Source: Verrucomicrobiota bacterium
Lineage (GTDB): Bacteria > Verrucomicrobiota > Verrucomicrobiia > Chthoniobacterales > JACTMZ01
Direction of reading: 5' to 3'
Assembly (NCBI GenBank): GCA_027624625.1
Contig: JAQBWH010000017.1
Coordinates: 1 to 39,093, forward strand
DNA: 39,093 nucleotides
How positions within the stretch are numbered: the first letter of the stretch is position 1; each line of letters starts with the position of its first letter. The notes under the pieces are model-generated. The model saw only the letters and a list, made by a program, of their open reading frames with translations. It was not told the DNA's origin and searched no databases. The position numbers and the translations under genes were made by a program. Positions 15,945 to 24,021 of this stretch are shown piece after piece.

Positions 15945-17257
15945 CACTTGTGTCGCACAGAGAGGCGCATGAAACCCTGCCGGGCGGAGCCGGTCCGGGC
16001 GATGATGGTGGCTTCCCGGATCACCCCAACACTGGCCGGGCCGGGGGCACGGGTTTCAGTGACCTGCGGAGCGTGCGGGGGCACGGCTTGGAATGGATTG
16101 CCGTCCGTGCTACGCGCGATGACCGCCCAGCTCAGCAGGTCCGAACTGGTTTCGATTTCGAGCACGAGATCGACCGCGCGTTCATCGCGGCGAACCGTGA
16201 GGGCTGGCAAACCTCCGATCATAGAAAATCGCTGGGCGTCTGTGAATCCGTCGGGCGACTGGGGCGAATGCCCGGCGGCATACTCCAGCAAATCGGTCCG
16301 GCCGTCTTCATCGGAGTCGGCCAACTCGCCAAGGCTACTTTCGGGGAGTCCGTGCAGATTCTGCCATTCGCTGAAGCTCGTGTCGCGTCCGATGACCCCG
16401 ACGGCTTCCAGGTCAAAACCACCTGAGACGCTGGTTTCCCAAGCGTCGTAAATCGGAGCGCCTATAGTATCTCGGTACGCTCCGTTGCCAGGGATATCGA
16501 CGACACGGACATGGGTGATCGCGTTGAGCTTAATTTGGCCGCTGATGACTGCAGGATCATCCTTTAATGCCGCGAAGTCGAAGGGAGTTCCCCAAGAGAG
16601 ACCATTGGCATTGGCATGTTTTCCGGCCAAACCGAAAATATTCGAGGCATCGATTGTCCCGAAGGAGCCGACCGGTTCAGTGGTGAGAAATCGCGAAGGA
16701 AAGCGCGCGAAGACCTCACCGTCACTCGAAATCTCAACGTAAGCCAATTCCGCGAACGGTTGCCCGGCGATCCCACTGCCACCTTGAGAGACAATGGAGT
16801 TTTCGAAAACGGCCAGGTCGGCCCCGGTCTTGTCCTGCAGCGGCTTGAAGAAGCTCAGCGTGATCGATCCCGGATTGATCCGGTTGGTCATTTGATTCGC
16901 GTTAAGGTCGCCGAGCGAAACGATGTCGAAATATTCGCCCTTGACCGGACCGAGTGACATGCTGTGATCAGACCATCCCAAAGCGACATTCGGGGAGGGC
17001 AAGTAATGAACCACCTCGTCAGCCCAACCGCAGAAGAGGTGGTTGACCCGATTTTCCGGATTGATAAAAATCCCTTCCGACTGGGTAAGACGGGCTTTCC
17101 CATCTCCGTGGGGTCCGACAAAGCCTGGAACACCGGCATCAAAGCCGTTGTCAGGGTCGTCGTTCGGCCCTGAATAAAGACCGCCGGCCGCCGGATTGGC
17201 GATGGCCAGCACGAGGCTGGCCATCGCTATGACTTTACAGAGGGCGGAACGGGCCAC
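15944..17257 (-). CDS. Secreted surface protein with acidic DxDxDG-LLEYA segment
   Basis: I choose the GTG at 17257 (437 residues) because it gives a basic start and a hydrophobic signal peptide (MARSALCKVIAMASLVLAI, then NPAAG). An ATG at 17224 would leave a shorter signal. The core (about 135-290: DLAVFENS, AELAYVEISSDG, FARFPS, GLAGKHA, ITHVRVVDIPG, PIYDAWETSVSGGFDLEAVGVI) resembles secreted proteins I know from PEP-CTERM-bearing bacteria. After it come DSDEDGRTDLLEYAAG (314-329), a calcium-loop-like motif common in Verrucomicrobiota, and a C-terminal SSDLLSWAV...GFMRLSV domain. There is no PEP-CTERM tail of its own. It starts 13 bp after the PEP-CTERM gene and overlaps the pseudopilin gene. 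Confidence 0.75.
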   Translation of the reverse strand: MARSALCKVIAMASLVLAIANPAAGGLYSGPNDDPDNGFDAGVPGFVGPHGDGKARLTQSEGIFINPENRVNHLFCGWADEVVHYLPSPNVALGWSDHSMSLGPVKGEYFDIVSLGDLNANQMTNRINPGSITLSFFKPLQDKTGADLAVFENSIVSQGGSGIAGQPFAELAYVEISSDGEVFARFPSRFLTTEPVGSFGTIDASNIFGLAGKHANANGLSWGTPFDFAALKDDPAVISGQIKLNAITHVRVVDIPGNGAYRDTIGAPIYDAWETSVSGGFDLEAVGVIGRDTSFSEWQNLHGLPESSLGELADSDEDGRTDLLEYAAGHSPQSPDGFTDAQRFSMIGGLPALTVRRDERAVDLVLEIETSSDLLSWAVIARSTDGNPFQAVPPHAPQVTETRAPGPASVGVIREATIIARTGSARQGFMRLSVRHK

Positions 17258-17270
17258 GGCTGTATCGTGA

Positions 17271-18308
17271 TCAGAATGATCCGTGGCGCCGATGTCGGAA
17301 CCAGAGAAGAGCAGCTCCACCAAGCAAAACCAAACTGACAGTTTGCGGTTCGGGAACAACCTGCAAAATTTCGTTGCCCTCAGCAAGGTAAATGGAACCG
17401 TCCCTCAAGCGCACGTCCCCCAGACCTCTGGTCGACGAGAGGATCGTGTGGTAATTAGCGAAACCACTTGTGCCGTTGGCCGACGCTTTCACGAGGAAAG
17501 ATGGACTGCTGAAATCTGTGAGCGTAATATAGAGGTTTCCGATGTCGTCCACGGCTAGGCCGGTCGCCCCCGATGAATTGCTGAAACTGCTGCTGTAATC
17601 CCACCAAAGACGTTCTGCGGGTGAAGGCAACGGAGTGTTCGTCGGATCGGCAACCGAGTTGTTCACGTCAGCCGCGGTGTAGCGGTAGATGCTCTTATCA
17701 CCATATCCCGGCGCGTAAAACATGTTCCCCAAGGTGTCGAAGGCAAGCGGACCCGAGGAGCCGATGGTTGTACCGAGAGACACGGGCGGGCTCTCGAAAT
17801 TCCCCGCGGTGGTCAGAGCAGCACGAAAAACTTCGTTTGGGGAAGAGAAATTAGGCGTGCCAGTGATGAACATCTCGCCTGCCTTGCGACGGAAGAGTCC
17901 CCAGTTTGGCGCCATGGAGACTTGCGTTGCTCCAGTTGCTCCAATTGAAGGGTCGTGTTTCCAGATCTTATAACCAGTCGAACTTGTGTTGTAGTAGATG
18001 TTGTCATCGATGCGGACCACGCTGGCCCCGCTATAGTCGGCATTGCCGGCTACCGCTGTGGATTGCACATCATTAATCCACGTAAACAAGCCCCCAAAAT
18101 TGTAGCTACTCGTCGAGGTTTGGTAGTAAGTGGTCGCTCCGGACAAGCTCCAATCGAACGAAGTAATCGATTCACTGGATACGGAGTGTGTGAGGTAGAC
18201 ACTGGTCCCATAACCAGGCTCGATGAGGTTTGCGGCGGAGGCAGGGACAACGGCAGCGAGGGCGAAAGCGACGAGAGAGGTCGCCACAACAAAGCGGACT
18301 TTATTCAT
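17271..18308 (-). CDS. PEP-CTERM protein with NHL-like beta-propeller repeats
   Basis: The start is the ATG at 18308 (345 residues). A Sec signal peptide (MNKVRFVVATSLVAFALAAV, cleaved after ASA at about 25) leads into a Ser/Thr/Tyr-rich domain. Repeats such as SGPLAFDTLGNMFYAPGYG and GATGLAVDDIGNLYITL look like NHL or propeller blades. The C-terminus is a PEP-CTERM sorting signal: VPEP at 318-321, a hydrophobic helix and the basic end RHRRHGSF. In the known system exosortase cuts this tail after export, and the protein is linked to exopolysaccharide or the surface. No exosortase is in this window. It is the first gene of a four-gene minus-strand cluster. Confidence 0.88.
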   Translation of the reverse strand: MNKVRFVVATSLVAFALAAVVPASAANLIEPGYGTSVYLTHSVSSESITSFDWSLSGATTYYQTSTSSYNFGGLFTWINDVQSTAVAGNADYSGASVVRIDDNIYYNTSSTGYKIWKHDPSIGATGATQVSMAPNWGLFRRKAGEMFITGTPNFSSPNEVFRAALTTAGNFESPPVSLGTTIGSSGPLAFDTLGNMFYAPGYGDKSIYRYTAADVNNSVADPTNTPLPSPAERLWWDYSSSFSNSSGATGLAVDDIGNLYITLTDFSSPSFLVKASANGTSGFANYHTILSSTRGLGDVRLRDGSIYLAEGNEILQVVPEPQTVSLVLLGGAALLWFRHRRHGSF

Positions 18309-18760
18309 GGTATTTTCTTCTAACTTGGTTTCACGGGCTGTTTGAGGACAGCCTCTCCCCCGTGTTGAAGAAAGGACCACCCCCGCACGGACGCTTGCGC
18401 GACGCCGTTGCCCATTTCAGGACGGTGCGGTTTTCTCCGCCGGTTCGAACCCGGACTTTGACCTTTGCGCGACAGTGAGGGAATTTCACCCTGCTTTCCT
18501 AGGCCGACGGATTGGTTTGTTGATAAAAAGAACTACCGAAGTCGGTTGTTTTATTTTTTCATTCCTCCCCGGTCAATGAAAAATTCTTCGAAGCCTGTGC
18601 GGCCTGCTGAGGAAGGATCGATCTAAGCGCGATACGCGCCCCGCAGCGTCCTCCTCGGTGCGCGGAGTGGAAAACGGATGAAAAAAAAGTGCGGAATTAG
18701 CTCCTCATCTTTTTTCTCAACGAGCAGCAAAAGAGGCGGGATTTTCTTCCCACCTTGATC
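18309..18760. other. 452-bp intergenic region upstream of the PEP-CTERM cluster
   Basis: No gene is supported here. It should hold the promoter of the PEP-CTERM cluster (minus) and that of the small plus-strand gene. I found no convincing sigma54 site. Visible structure: a leader hairpin about 30 nt before the PEP-CTERM ATG (minus strand GGCTG-TCCTCAAA-CAGCC), a T-arm-like GGTTCGAACCC near 18442-18452, an ACCG-AAGT-CGGT hairpin followed by a T-rich run (about 18534-18557), and AT-rich sequence at 18520-18590. This is the longest non-coding stretch in the window. Confidence 0.6.
18534..18557 (+). terminator. Terminator-like hairpin in the long intergenic region
   Basis: ACCG-AAGT-CGGT, flanked by AAC and GTT that can extend the stem past one mismatch, is followed by TTATTTTTT. 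No plus-strand gene ends just upstream, so it would end an unannotated transcript or be coincidental. Confidence 0.25.
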
Positions 18761-19105
18761 ATGCCGGGAGCTTCATTTGGTCCGGCCAGCGAAACGGCCA
18801 GCGTCAATGGCCTTGCCAAAAAATCCTCCAAAGTGGTCAATCGACCCATGCGCAATTTTCACGCTTGGACCCACCGTACGGAAGAGGGCGAAAAACGCGA
18901 AGTGCGGGCGGTTAAAAATCAGGGCCGCTGGCGTTTGCAATCCAAAGTGAAGCAGGACGAGGAATGGACCTACCACGAAGTGCCAGAGAAGTCGGATTTG
19001 GAAGAGTTGCGCGAAATCCTCTGGCGCAAATACCAGCGCCGTCGTGCCTCGCACGAGGATGTGCTCCTGGCGGACAAAATGCTGGCCGACTTGGCCCGCA
19101 ATTAG
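18761..19105 (+). CDS. Small basic protein of unknown function
   Basis: The ATG at 18761 gives 114 residues. An alternative ATG at 18848 would remove the first 29, which are Ser/Ala-rich and low in complexity. The conserved-looking part begins there (RNFHAWTHRTEEGEKREVRA) and is rich in charged residues (REVRAVKNQGRWRLQSKVKQ), then two probable helices (SDLEELREILWRKYQRRR and HEDVLLADKMLADLAR). There is no signal peptide or membrane segment. I do not recognise a family. The stop overlaps the convergent mlaA stop by 4 bp (TTAG at 19102-19105). Confidence 0.65.
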   Translation: MPGASFGPASETASVNGLAKKSSKVVNRPMRNFHAWTHRTEEGEKREVRAVKNQGRWRLQSKVKQDEEWTYHEVPEKSDLEELREILWRKYQRRRASHEDVLLADKMLADLARN

Positions 19106-19890
19106 CGTTCGGACGCCGCTTCGCGATATTGGATGTATCCGCTGCGGGCCGAGATGTAAGGATCCAAGGCATCCTTGGTCGCCATGTCGTAACGATCCAT
19201 CTGGTCGGGAACACCGTGCGCGCCGGACGGAGCGGAGATGGCCGTGGTCCATGCTGCACCGCCAAAAAGCAAGCCGACCCAAGCCACGGGGTTAAGCGCC
19301 GTGTCGCCTGCCGTGCCGACCAGATCGCGAGTCGTGGTTGGCCCGAGCACGGGAAAGACAAGGTAAGGACCGTGGGGCGCACCCCATTTGCTGAAAGTTT
19401 GTCCCGTATCGGCCTTCGGCACATCGGCCAGGGCGGGAATTTTGTCAGCGGGCTTCATCACTCCGCCGACCCCGGCAGTGGTATTGACCAAAAAGCGCCC
19501 CGTCTCCGTTGCGGTGCGATCAAGGCGTCCTTGCAGGGTGTGATTCACCACACGGATCGGGTATTTTATATTTTCATAGGCATTGCCAATGCCGTGCCTG
19601 ACCCATTTGGGAAAAATCGATTTATAAGCCTTGGAAAAAGGTTTGGCCACGTAGGTGTACAACTGATGGTTGAACCAAAAGATACCCCGATTGACCGGCT
19701 CGATCGGGTCATGCACTTCGACGACGGCAACCGTATCCCAATCGTCATGTTCATCCGCTGCAGCAACCTCCTCTTTGGTCGCAAAGGTGGTCTGGCCCGC
19801 TGCGACGGGCGACTCGTCGACCCGGCGGGTGGCGCAGCCTGCGAGGAGCAAGGCAAGGACTCCGGAAACAATAAGCGCCGGCGTCTTCAT
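19102..19890 (-). CDS. mlaA: MlaA (VacJ) outer-membrane lipoprotein
   Basis: The 262-residue protein has a lipoprotein signal ending in LLLAGC, so Cys19 would be acylated. MlaA family segments follow: DPIEPVNRGIFWFNHQLYTYVAKPFSKAY (about 61-89), the FLVNTTAGVGG region, GPYLVFPVLGPTTTRDLVG (about 174-192), and a C-terminal ALDPYISARSGYIQYRE. MlaA sits as a ring in the outer membrane and extracts misplaced phospholipids from the outer leaflet, passing them to MlaC. It is the last gene of mlaEFDCA and shares one base with the mlaC stop. In E. coli mlaA lies apart from the other mla genes; here it is in the same operon. Confidence 0.93.
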   Translation of the reverse strand: MKTPALIVSGVLALLLAGCATRRVDESPVAAGQTTFATKEEVAAADEHDDWDTVAVVEVHDPIEPVNRGIFWFNHQLYTYVAKPFSKAYKSIFPKWVRHGIGNAYENIKYPIRVVNHTLQGRLDRTATETGRFLVNTTAGVGGVMKPADKIPALADVPKADTGQTFSKWGAPHGPYLVFPVLGPTTTRDLVGTAGDTALNPVAWVGLLFGGAAWTTAISAPSGAHGVPDQMDRYDMATKDALDPYISARSGYIQYREAASER

Positions 19891-20465
19891 CAGGTGCGTT
19901 CCAATGATTGTTTGAGCGACGCAATGACGGCGACCGCGCCACCCTTTCTAACCAGCACATCAAACTGAGCGCGGTAGTTGGCCACGAAACTGATGCCTTC
20001 GGCCAAAATGTCGGTGATAAGCCAGCTACCGCGGTCTTCAAGACGGTAAGTGATGTTGTAGCGACTTCCTTTGTAAACTGTTTTGGTCGGAATCTCGACT
20101 TTGCCCGCTCCTGGACTGGACGGCTTGAGGAATTCAATTTCGGCCAGTTCGCCGGGAGTGAACTTCTTACTGTAGTTGCGGATGATAAGTTTGCTGAAAA
20201 GTTTGGTCGCTTCAGCCTTCTGCTCTGGGGTGAATTGCCGCCAACCGGGACCAACGGCGCGGCGGGTCATTGACTCAAAGCACATATGACGAACAAGAAT
20301 TGGGGTGAGCTGATTGGCCATGGATTGACCGCCTTTGCCCTTTTTCGTGACGACCAGCACTTGATCAATCGTCGAGCGAAGATTCGCTTCTGCCGCCTCG
20401 GTCGAAGCGTTGGACGTCATCGCGCCAACGCACAGGCCGAGGAGAAGAAAAAAGATGTTTTTCAT
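19890..20465 (-). CDS. mlaC: MlaC periplasmic phospholipid-binding protein
   Basis: The 191-residue protein has a cleavable signal peptide (MKNIFFLLLGLCVGAMTSNAS) and the Ttg2D/MlaC domain: MTRRAVGPGWRQFTPEQKAEATKLFSKLIIRNYSKKF (about 66-102), an NITYRLEDRGSWLITDILAEGISFVANYRAQF core (about 137-168) and a C-terminal helix. MlaC shuttles phospholipids between MlaA in the outer membrane and the MlaFED complex in the inner membrane. Its ATG overlaps the mlaD stop by 4 bp, and its TGA overlaps the mlaA start. Length is slightly below E. coli MlaC (211). Confidence 0.92.
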   Translation of the reverse strand: MKNIFFLLLGLCVGAMTSNASTEAAEANLRSTIDQVLVVTKKGKGGQSMANQLTPILVRHMCFESMTRRAVGPGWRQFTPEQKAEATKLFSKLIIRNYSKKFTPGELAEIEFLKPSSPGAGKVEIPTKTVYKGSRYNITYRLEDRGSWLITDILAEGISFVANYRAQFDVLVRKGGAVAVIASLKQSLERT

Positions 20466-20962
20466 CGTTCGGACGGGGTCGAAGCAGAGTCTTGGTTCCC
20501 ATCCTCTCCATCTTTGACCCCTCCAAAAGCCATTTTGCTGATCAGAGATTCCAGCTCGAGGGCAGATTCGGTCATGGTGATGCGGGCGGAAGGCTGGAGC
20601 AATTCTTCATCGGCTCCCGGCGCGAGGGCAACAAATTTGTCCCCGATCAGCCCGGAAGTTTTGATCGAGGCCATGGTGTCGGCGGGCAGCGGAAGGCCCG
20701 CACGGATGCGCATCTCGACAATCGCGCTGTAGTCCTGCGGGTCGAGACGGATGGCGTCAACCCGCCCGACCGTAACGCCGGCCAGCATCACGGTGGCCCC
20801 GGCGCTCAGTCCGCCCGTGTTGGCGAAGCGGGCTTCCACGGGATAGGTGTCGCTTCCGACCAACTCCCCAGCACCGAGCTTGAGCGTGAGATAAACCAAG
20901 GCGGTTAGGCCAAGCAGGACGAATACTCCCACCCCAAGTTCGAGCTTTTTATCTCTGTTCAT
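20462..20962 (-). CDS. mlaD: MlaD MCE-domain protein
   Basis: The protein has 166 residues: a short cytoplasmic start (MNRDKKLE), one membrane helix (about 8-28), then an MCE domain (about 36-115) with VEARFANTGGLSAGATVMLAGVTVGRVDAI and SIKTSGLIGDKFVALAPGA, the usual ends of this fold. The C-terminal 40 residues include a short helix (ALELESLISKMAFG) and an acidic tail. MlaD forms the periplasmic hexamer that guides lipid through the MlaFED complex. It is coupled by 4-bp overlaps to mlaF upstream and mlaC downstream. Confidence 0.94.
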   Translation of the reverse strand: MNRDKKLELGVGVFVLLGLTALVYLTLKLGAGELVGSDTYPVEARFANTGGLSAGATVMLAGVTVGRVDAIRLDPQDYSAIVEMRIRAGLPLPADTMASIKTSGLIGDKFVALAPGADEELLQPSARITMTESALELESLISKMAFGGVKDGEDGNQDSASTPSER

Positions 20963-21792
20963 GAGTGTTCCGGGGCAACCTCACCACGGCGCAGGCCATC
21001 GAGGGTCGAGCGCAACGCAGCGGGGCTATCGCGGAAGGATTGAACCACCGGATGGGCCGAAGAGGCAAACTCATCCGGCGTCCCGTTAAAACAAATTTCG
21101 CCTTGGTGGAGCAGCGCGACTGTGTCACTCGCGACCAGTGCCTCGACAATGTCGTGCGTCACAATGAGCGCGGTGAAACCGACCAGCGCTTGGTACTTTG
21201 CGATCATGGCAAAGACCGCATTGCGGCGCAACGGGTCCAAGCCGGCGGTCGGCTCGTCGAAAAAAACCATCTCAGGCCGGGTGACAATGGCCCGCGCGAG
21301 GGCAAGCCGCTTCTGCATCCCGCCAGAGAGCATGCCCGGATAGTGCTCGGCATAGTCGCCCAGTTCCAATTGTCCAAGTGCCTCCATGGCGCGGGCCCGG
21401 ATCTCCCCCCGACCCAGCGACGTGGTCTGCTCGAGCGGCAAGGCGACATTGCGGAAGGCCGTAAGCGAGTCAAAGAGGGCATTCCCCTGAAAAAGAAAGC
21501 TGCACCGCCGAAGGAAGGGATTCCTTGAGGCAGGGTCGTGAAAGTCAAGCGTCCGCCCCTCGAAGGAAATCCGTCCGGCATCGGGTTCCGCGATATTGGC
21601 CAGGCATTTGAGGAGTACGGATTTGCCCGCTCCACTGGGCCCCAGAACGGTAAAAAGGCTGCCGCGCGGCACGGCGAGGCTGACACCTTGGAGCACGGAG
21701 TGCCGGCCGAAGCTTTTCTGCAGATCGTCCACTTCGAGCAGGTATTGGCCGCCTTGGGCGCCGGGGTTTGCATGTTGGTGGAACGGCGTCAT
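20959..21792 (-). CDS. mlaF: MlaF ATP-binding protein of the lipid ABC transporter
   Basis: The protein has 277 residues from the ATG at 21792. All ABC ATPase motifs are visible: Walker A GPSGAGKS (51-58), a Q-loop around FLFQGNALFDSLTAFRNV (99-116, the typical MlaF form), signature LSGGM (155-159), Walker B MVFFDE (175-180) followed by PTAGLDP, and the switch His213 in VTHD. It powers the MlaFED complex at the inner membrane. No mlaB (STAS) gene is present in the operon. It lies 4 bp after mlaE, and its stop overlaps the mlaD start by 4 bp. Confidence 0.95.
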   Translation of the reverse strand: MTPFHQHANPGAQGGQYLLEVDDLQKSFGRHSVLQGVSLAVPRGSLFTVLGPSGAGKSVLLKCLANIAEPDAGRISFEGRTLDFHDPASRNPFLRRCSFLFQGNALFDSLTAFRNVALPLEQTTSLGRGEIRARAMEALGQLELGDYAEHYPGMLSGGMQKRLALARAIVTRPEMVFFDEPTAGLDPLRRNAVFAMIAKYQALVGFTALIVTHDIVEALVASDTVALLHQGEICFNGTPDEFASSAHPVVQSFRDSPAALRSTLDGLRRGEVAPEHS

Positions 21793-21796
21793 GGGA

Positions 21797-22609
21797 TCAG
21801 ATAAGGACCGAGGTAATAACATAATCGGCGACCAGCACCGCGATGCTGGAGATCACCACTGCCTTGGTCGTGGCCGCGCTGACCGCCCGCGCACCCGTGG
21901 CACCGCGGATGCGGTGGGCGTGAAACCCCTGATAGGCACAAATGCTCATGGTGAGCAAACCAAAGGTCACCGCTTTGAGCAGGCACTCGAACACGTCCCC
22001 GCTCTCCACCGCGCGCTGGACCGAGGACCAGTAAACGCCCGGGTCAACCCCCAACAGGAGCGAACCGGAGAGGCTTCCTCCCCACAGCCCGACGGCGACA
22101 AATACGGCGGTTTGCGCCGGGAAAACAAAAAGGGCGGCCAAAAGCCGGGGAGTGACCAAATACCCGCAACTGCTGATCCCCATGGTGTCGAGGGCGGCGA
22201 TCTGCTCCGAGTTGCGCTGGATGCCCAATTCGGCAGCCAAGGCGGACCCGGCCTGCCCCACGAGCATGAGGGCGGCGAGGACGGGCGCCATTTCCCGCAC
22301 CAGACTCAAGGAGACCAAGACGCCAAGCAAGGCCTCGGAACCGAAACGATTGAGCACGTAGTAGCCCTGAAGTCCGAGCACGAGGCCGGTGAAAGTGCCT
22401 ACGATGAGGATGACCGGCAGGCAACGGAAGCCCTGCTCATAGACCGCGCGGGCCACCCGGGCCCAAAGCCTCCGGGTGGCCAAGACGGCGCCAAGGGAAC
22501 GGACGGTGAAAAGGGCGAAATCACCCAATCCCCTCACCTTGTCCAATGTGAAACTGCCAACACTGCGGACCACCGCTATGGCTATGGCAGAGTGCACGGC
22601 GCGATGCAA
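21797..22609 (-). CDS. mlaE: MlaE permease of the lipid ABC transporter
   Basis: The 270-residue permease has an amphipathic N-terminus and about five membrane helices. Family motifs are IVGTFTGLVLGLQGYYVLNRFG (about 69-90), VREMAPVLAALMLVGQAGSALAAELG (104-128) and EQIAALDTMGISSCGYLVTPRLLA (135-157). The start is uncertain: TTG at 22609 or GTG at 22597 (266 residues); neither has a Shine-Dalgarno sequence. It is the first gene of mlaEFDCA. A possible promoter (minus strand TTGGCG-N17-TAAACG, 22645-22673) overlaps the start of the divergent bioA, so the two units probably share control sequence. Confidence 0.93.
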   Translation of the reverse strand: MHRAVHSAIAIAVVRSVGSFTLDKVRGLGDFALFTVRSLGAVLATRRLWARVARAVYEQGFRCLPVILIVGTFTGLVLGLQGYYVLNRFGSEALLGVLVSLSLVREMAPVLAALMLVGQAGSALAAELGIQRNSEQIAALDTMGISSCGYLVTPRLLAALFVFPAQTAVFVAVGLWGGSLSGSLLLGVDPGVYWSSVQRAVESGDVFECLLKAVTFGLLTMSICAYQGFHAHRIRGATGARAVSAATTKAVVISSIAVLVADYVITSVLI

Positions 22610-22662
22610 AGACTGTTTGCCACAGCTTGTGCCGCACGGCAGCCCGTTTATGCTCTGCGGCC

Positions 22663-23961
22663 ATGTCCGCCAACGAACTCCGGCAAGCCGACAAGACGCA
22701 CCTCTGGCATCCGTTCACCCAAATGCGGGACTGGTGCGCGGTCGGGCATGATCCCCTCGTCTTGGTCGAAGGACGCGGCAGCATGCTGGTCGACGCCGCC
22801 GGCCGCGAATACCTCGATGGCAACAGTTCGATCTGGACCAACATTCACGGTCATTCGCACCCCCACATTGTCCAAGCCATCCAAAAGCAAGCGGCGAAAC
22901 TTGCCCACAGCTCTTTTCTCGGCTTGACCAACGAACCGGCCATCCGACTGGCCGAAAAGCTGGTCGCTCTCTTTCCCTTGGGGACCCTGAGCCGCGTTTT
23001 TTATTCGGACGACGGCTCCACGGCGATCGAAGTGGCCCTCAAGATGGCTGTGCAATTCCATCAGCTGACCGGCCACCCCGAGCGTTGCCACTTCGCCGCT
23101 TTTGAACATGCCTACCACGGGGACAGTTCCGGCGCGGCCAGCCTCGGCGGCATTGCCGCCTTCAACGACCGCTTCGCTTCGCTCAGCTTTCCCGTCGTCC
23201 GGGTGGCCGACCTCACCGAGTTGGAAGCCCTCGAGCCCCGCACTGTGCAATCCTTGGCCGGCATCGTCATCGAACCTCTGATGCAAGGTGCCGGCGGGAT
23301 GCGAACCTGGCCCACGGGACTGCTGCGCGACCTGCGGGACTGGTGCGATCGCAACAATGTCTTTCTTATCCTTGATGAGGTCATGACCGGCTTCGGGCGC
23401 ACCGGAAAAATGTTCGCCTGCCAACAAGAGGACGTGATCCCGGATTTTCTGGCTCTGGCCAAAGGACTTTCCGGAGGCACCATGCCCCTCGCCGCAACCC
23501 TGACCACGGAGCGCGTCTTTGCAGCCTTCCTCGGCGATTACGCCGAAATGAAGACGCTGTTCTACGGCCACAGCTACTGCGGCAACCCGCTGGGCTGCGC
23601 CGCCGCGTTGGCCAGCCTTGAGGTTTTTGCGGCCGAGAGAACCTTGGAAAACCTGCAGCCGAAAATACAACAGATGCGTGTTCTTCTCGACGAGCTGGAC
23701 GGGGAAACCCATGTCGGCGCGGTTCGACAATGCGGCTTCATGGCCGGTATCGACGTGGCCCGTGCCGATGGTTCGCCTTATCCGTGGCAGGAAGAAACCG
23801 GAGCGCGTATCTGCCTGGCCGCCCGTCGACACGGGCTTCTGACCCGACCGATCCGTGACACCTTGGTGCTCATGCCGCCCTTGTGCTTCGACTCCGGCCA
23901 GCTGGCCGATGCGGTCGGTGCCTTGCGGACCGCCATCCGCGAGATCTGCGGTGAAAATTGA
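22663..23961 (+). CDS. bioA: Adenosylmethionine-8-amino-7-oxononanoate aminotransferase
   Basis: The 432-residue class III PLP aminotransferase converts KAPA to DAPA in biotin synthesis, usually with SAM as amino donor. LWHPFTQM near residue 14 is the BioA opening. Others are YLDGNSSIWTNIHGHSHP (50-67), the PLP-contacting AYHGD (150-154), LDEVMTGFGRTG (237-248) and the Schiff-base Lys267 in LAKGLSGG. Length is typical. No other bio genes adjoin it. The ATG at 22663 has no ribosome-binding site; TTGTGC-N16-TATGCT ends 8 nt before it, giving the short-leader geometry seen elsewhere in this window. Divergent from mlaE. Confidence 0.94.
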   Translation: MSANELRQADKTHLWHPFTQMRDWCAVGHDPLVLVEGRGSMLVDAAGREYLDGNSSIWTNIHGHSHPHIVQAIQKQAAKLAHSSFLGLTNEPAIRLAEKLVALFPLGTLSRVFYSDDGSTAIEVALKMAVQFHQLTGHPERCHFAAFEHAYHGDSSGAASLGGIAAFNDRFASLSFPVVRVADLTELEALEPRTVQSLAGIVIEPLMQGAGGMRTWPTGLLRDLRDWCDRNNVFLILDEVMTGFGRTGKMFACQQEDVIPDFLALAKGLSGGTMPLAATLTTERVFAAFLGDYAEMKTLFYGHSYCGNPLGCAAALASLEVFAAERTLENLQPKIQQMRVLLDELDGETHVGAVRQCGFMAGIDVARADGSPYPWQEETGARICLAARRHGLLTRPIRDTLVLMPPLCFDSGQLADAVGALRTAIREICGEN

Positions 23962-23986
23962 CACCCCCGAGCCTTCCGGATACTCC
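23958..23986 (+). promoter_or_regulatory. Probable sigma70-type promoter of ppdK
   Basis: A perfect -35 TTGACA overlaps the bioA stop codon, followed by a 17-nt spacer and TACTCC as a weaker -10. The ppdK ATG is 35 nt beyond, with an AT-rich leader lacking a Shine-Dalgarno sequence. The site suggests that ppdK is transcribed independently of bioA. Confidence 0.5.
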
Positions 23987-24021
23987 TACGCGTTCTTTCT
24001 GATTAATTTCAACCAAAACTC

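Noticed and set aside
18439..18453. T-arm-like CCGGTTCGAACCCGG that could mark a tRNA or an attachment site
   Set aside because: No acceptor, anticodon or D-arm can be folded around it on either strand, and there is no integrase or mobile gene nearby.
22648..23964. 438-codon minus-strand open frame opposite bioA
   Set aside because: bioA has complete family motifs. The antisense frame shows no recognisable domain and is a codon-bias shadow.
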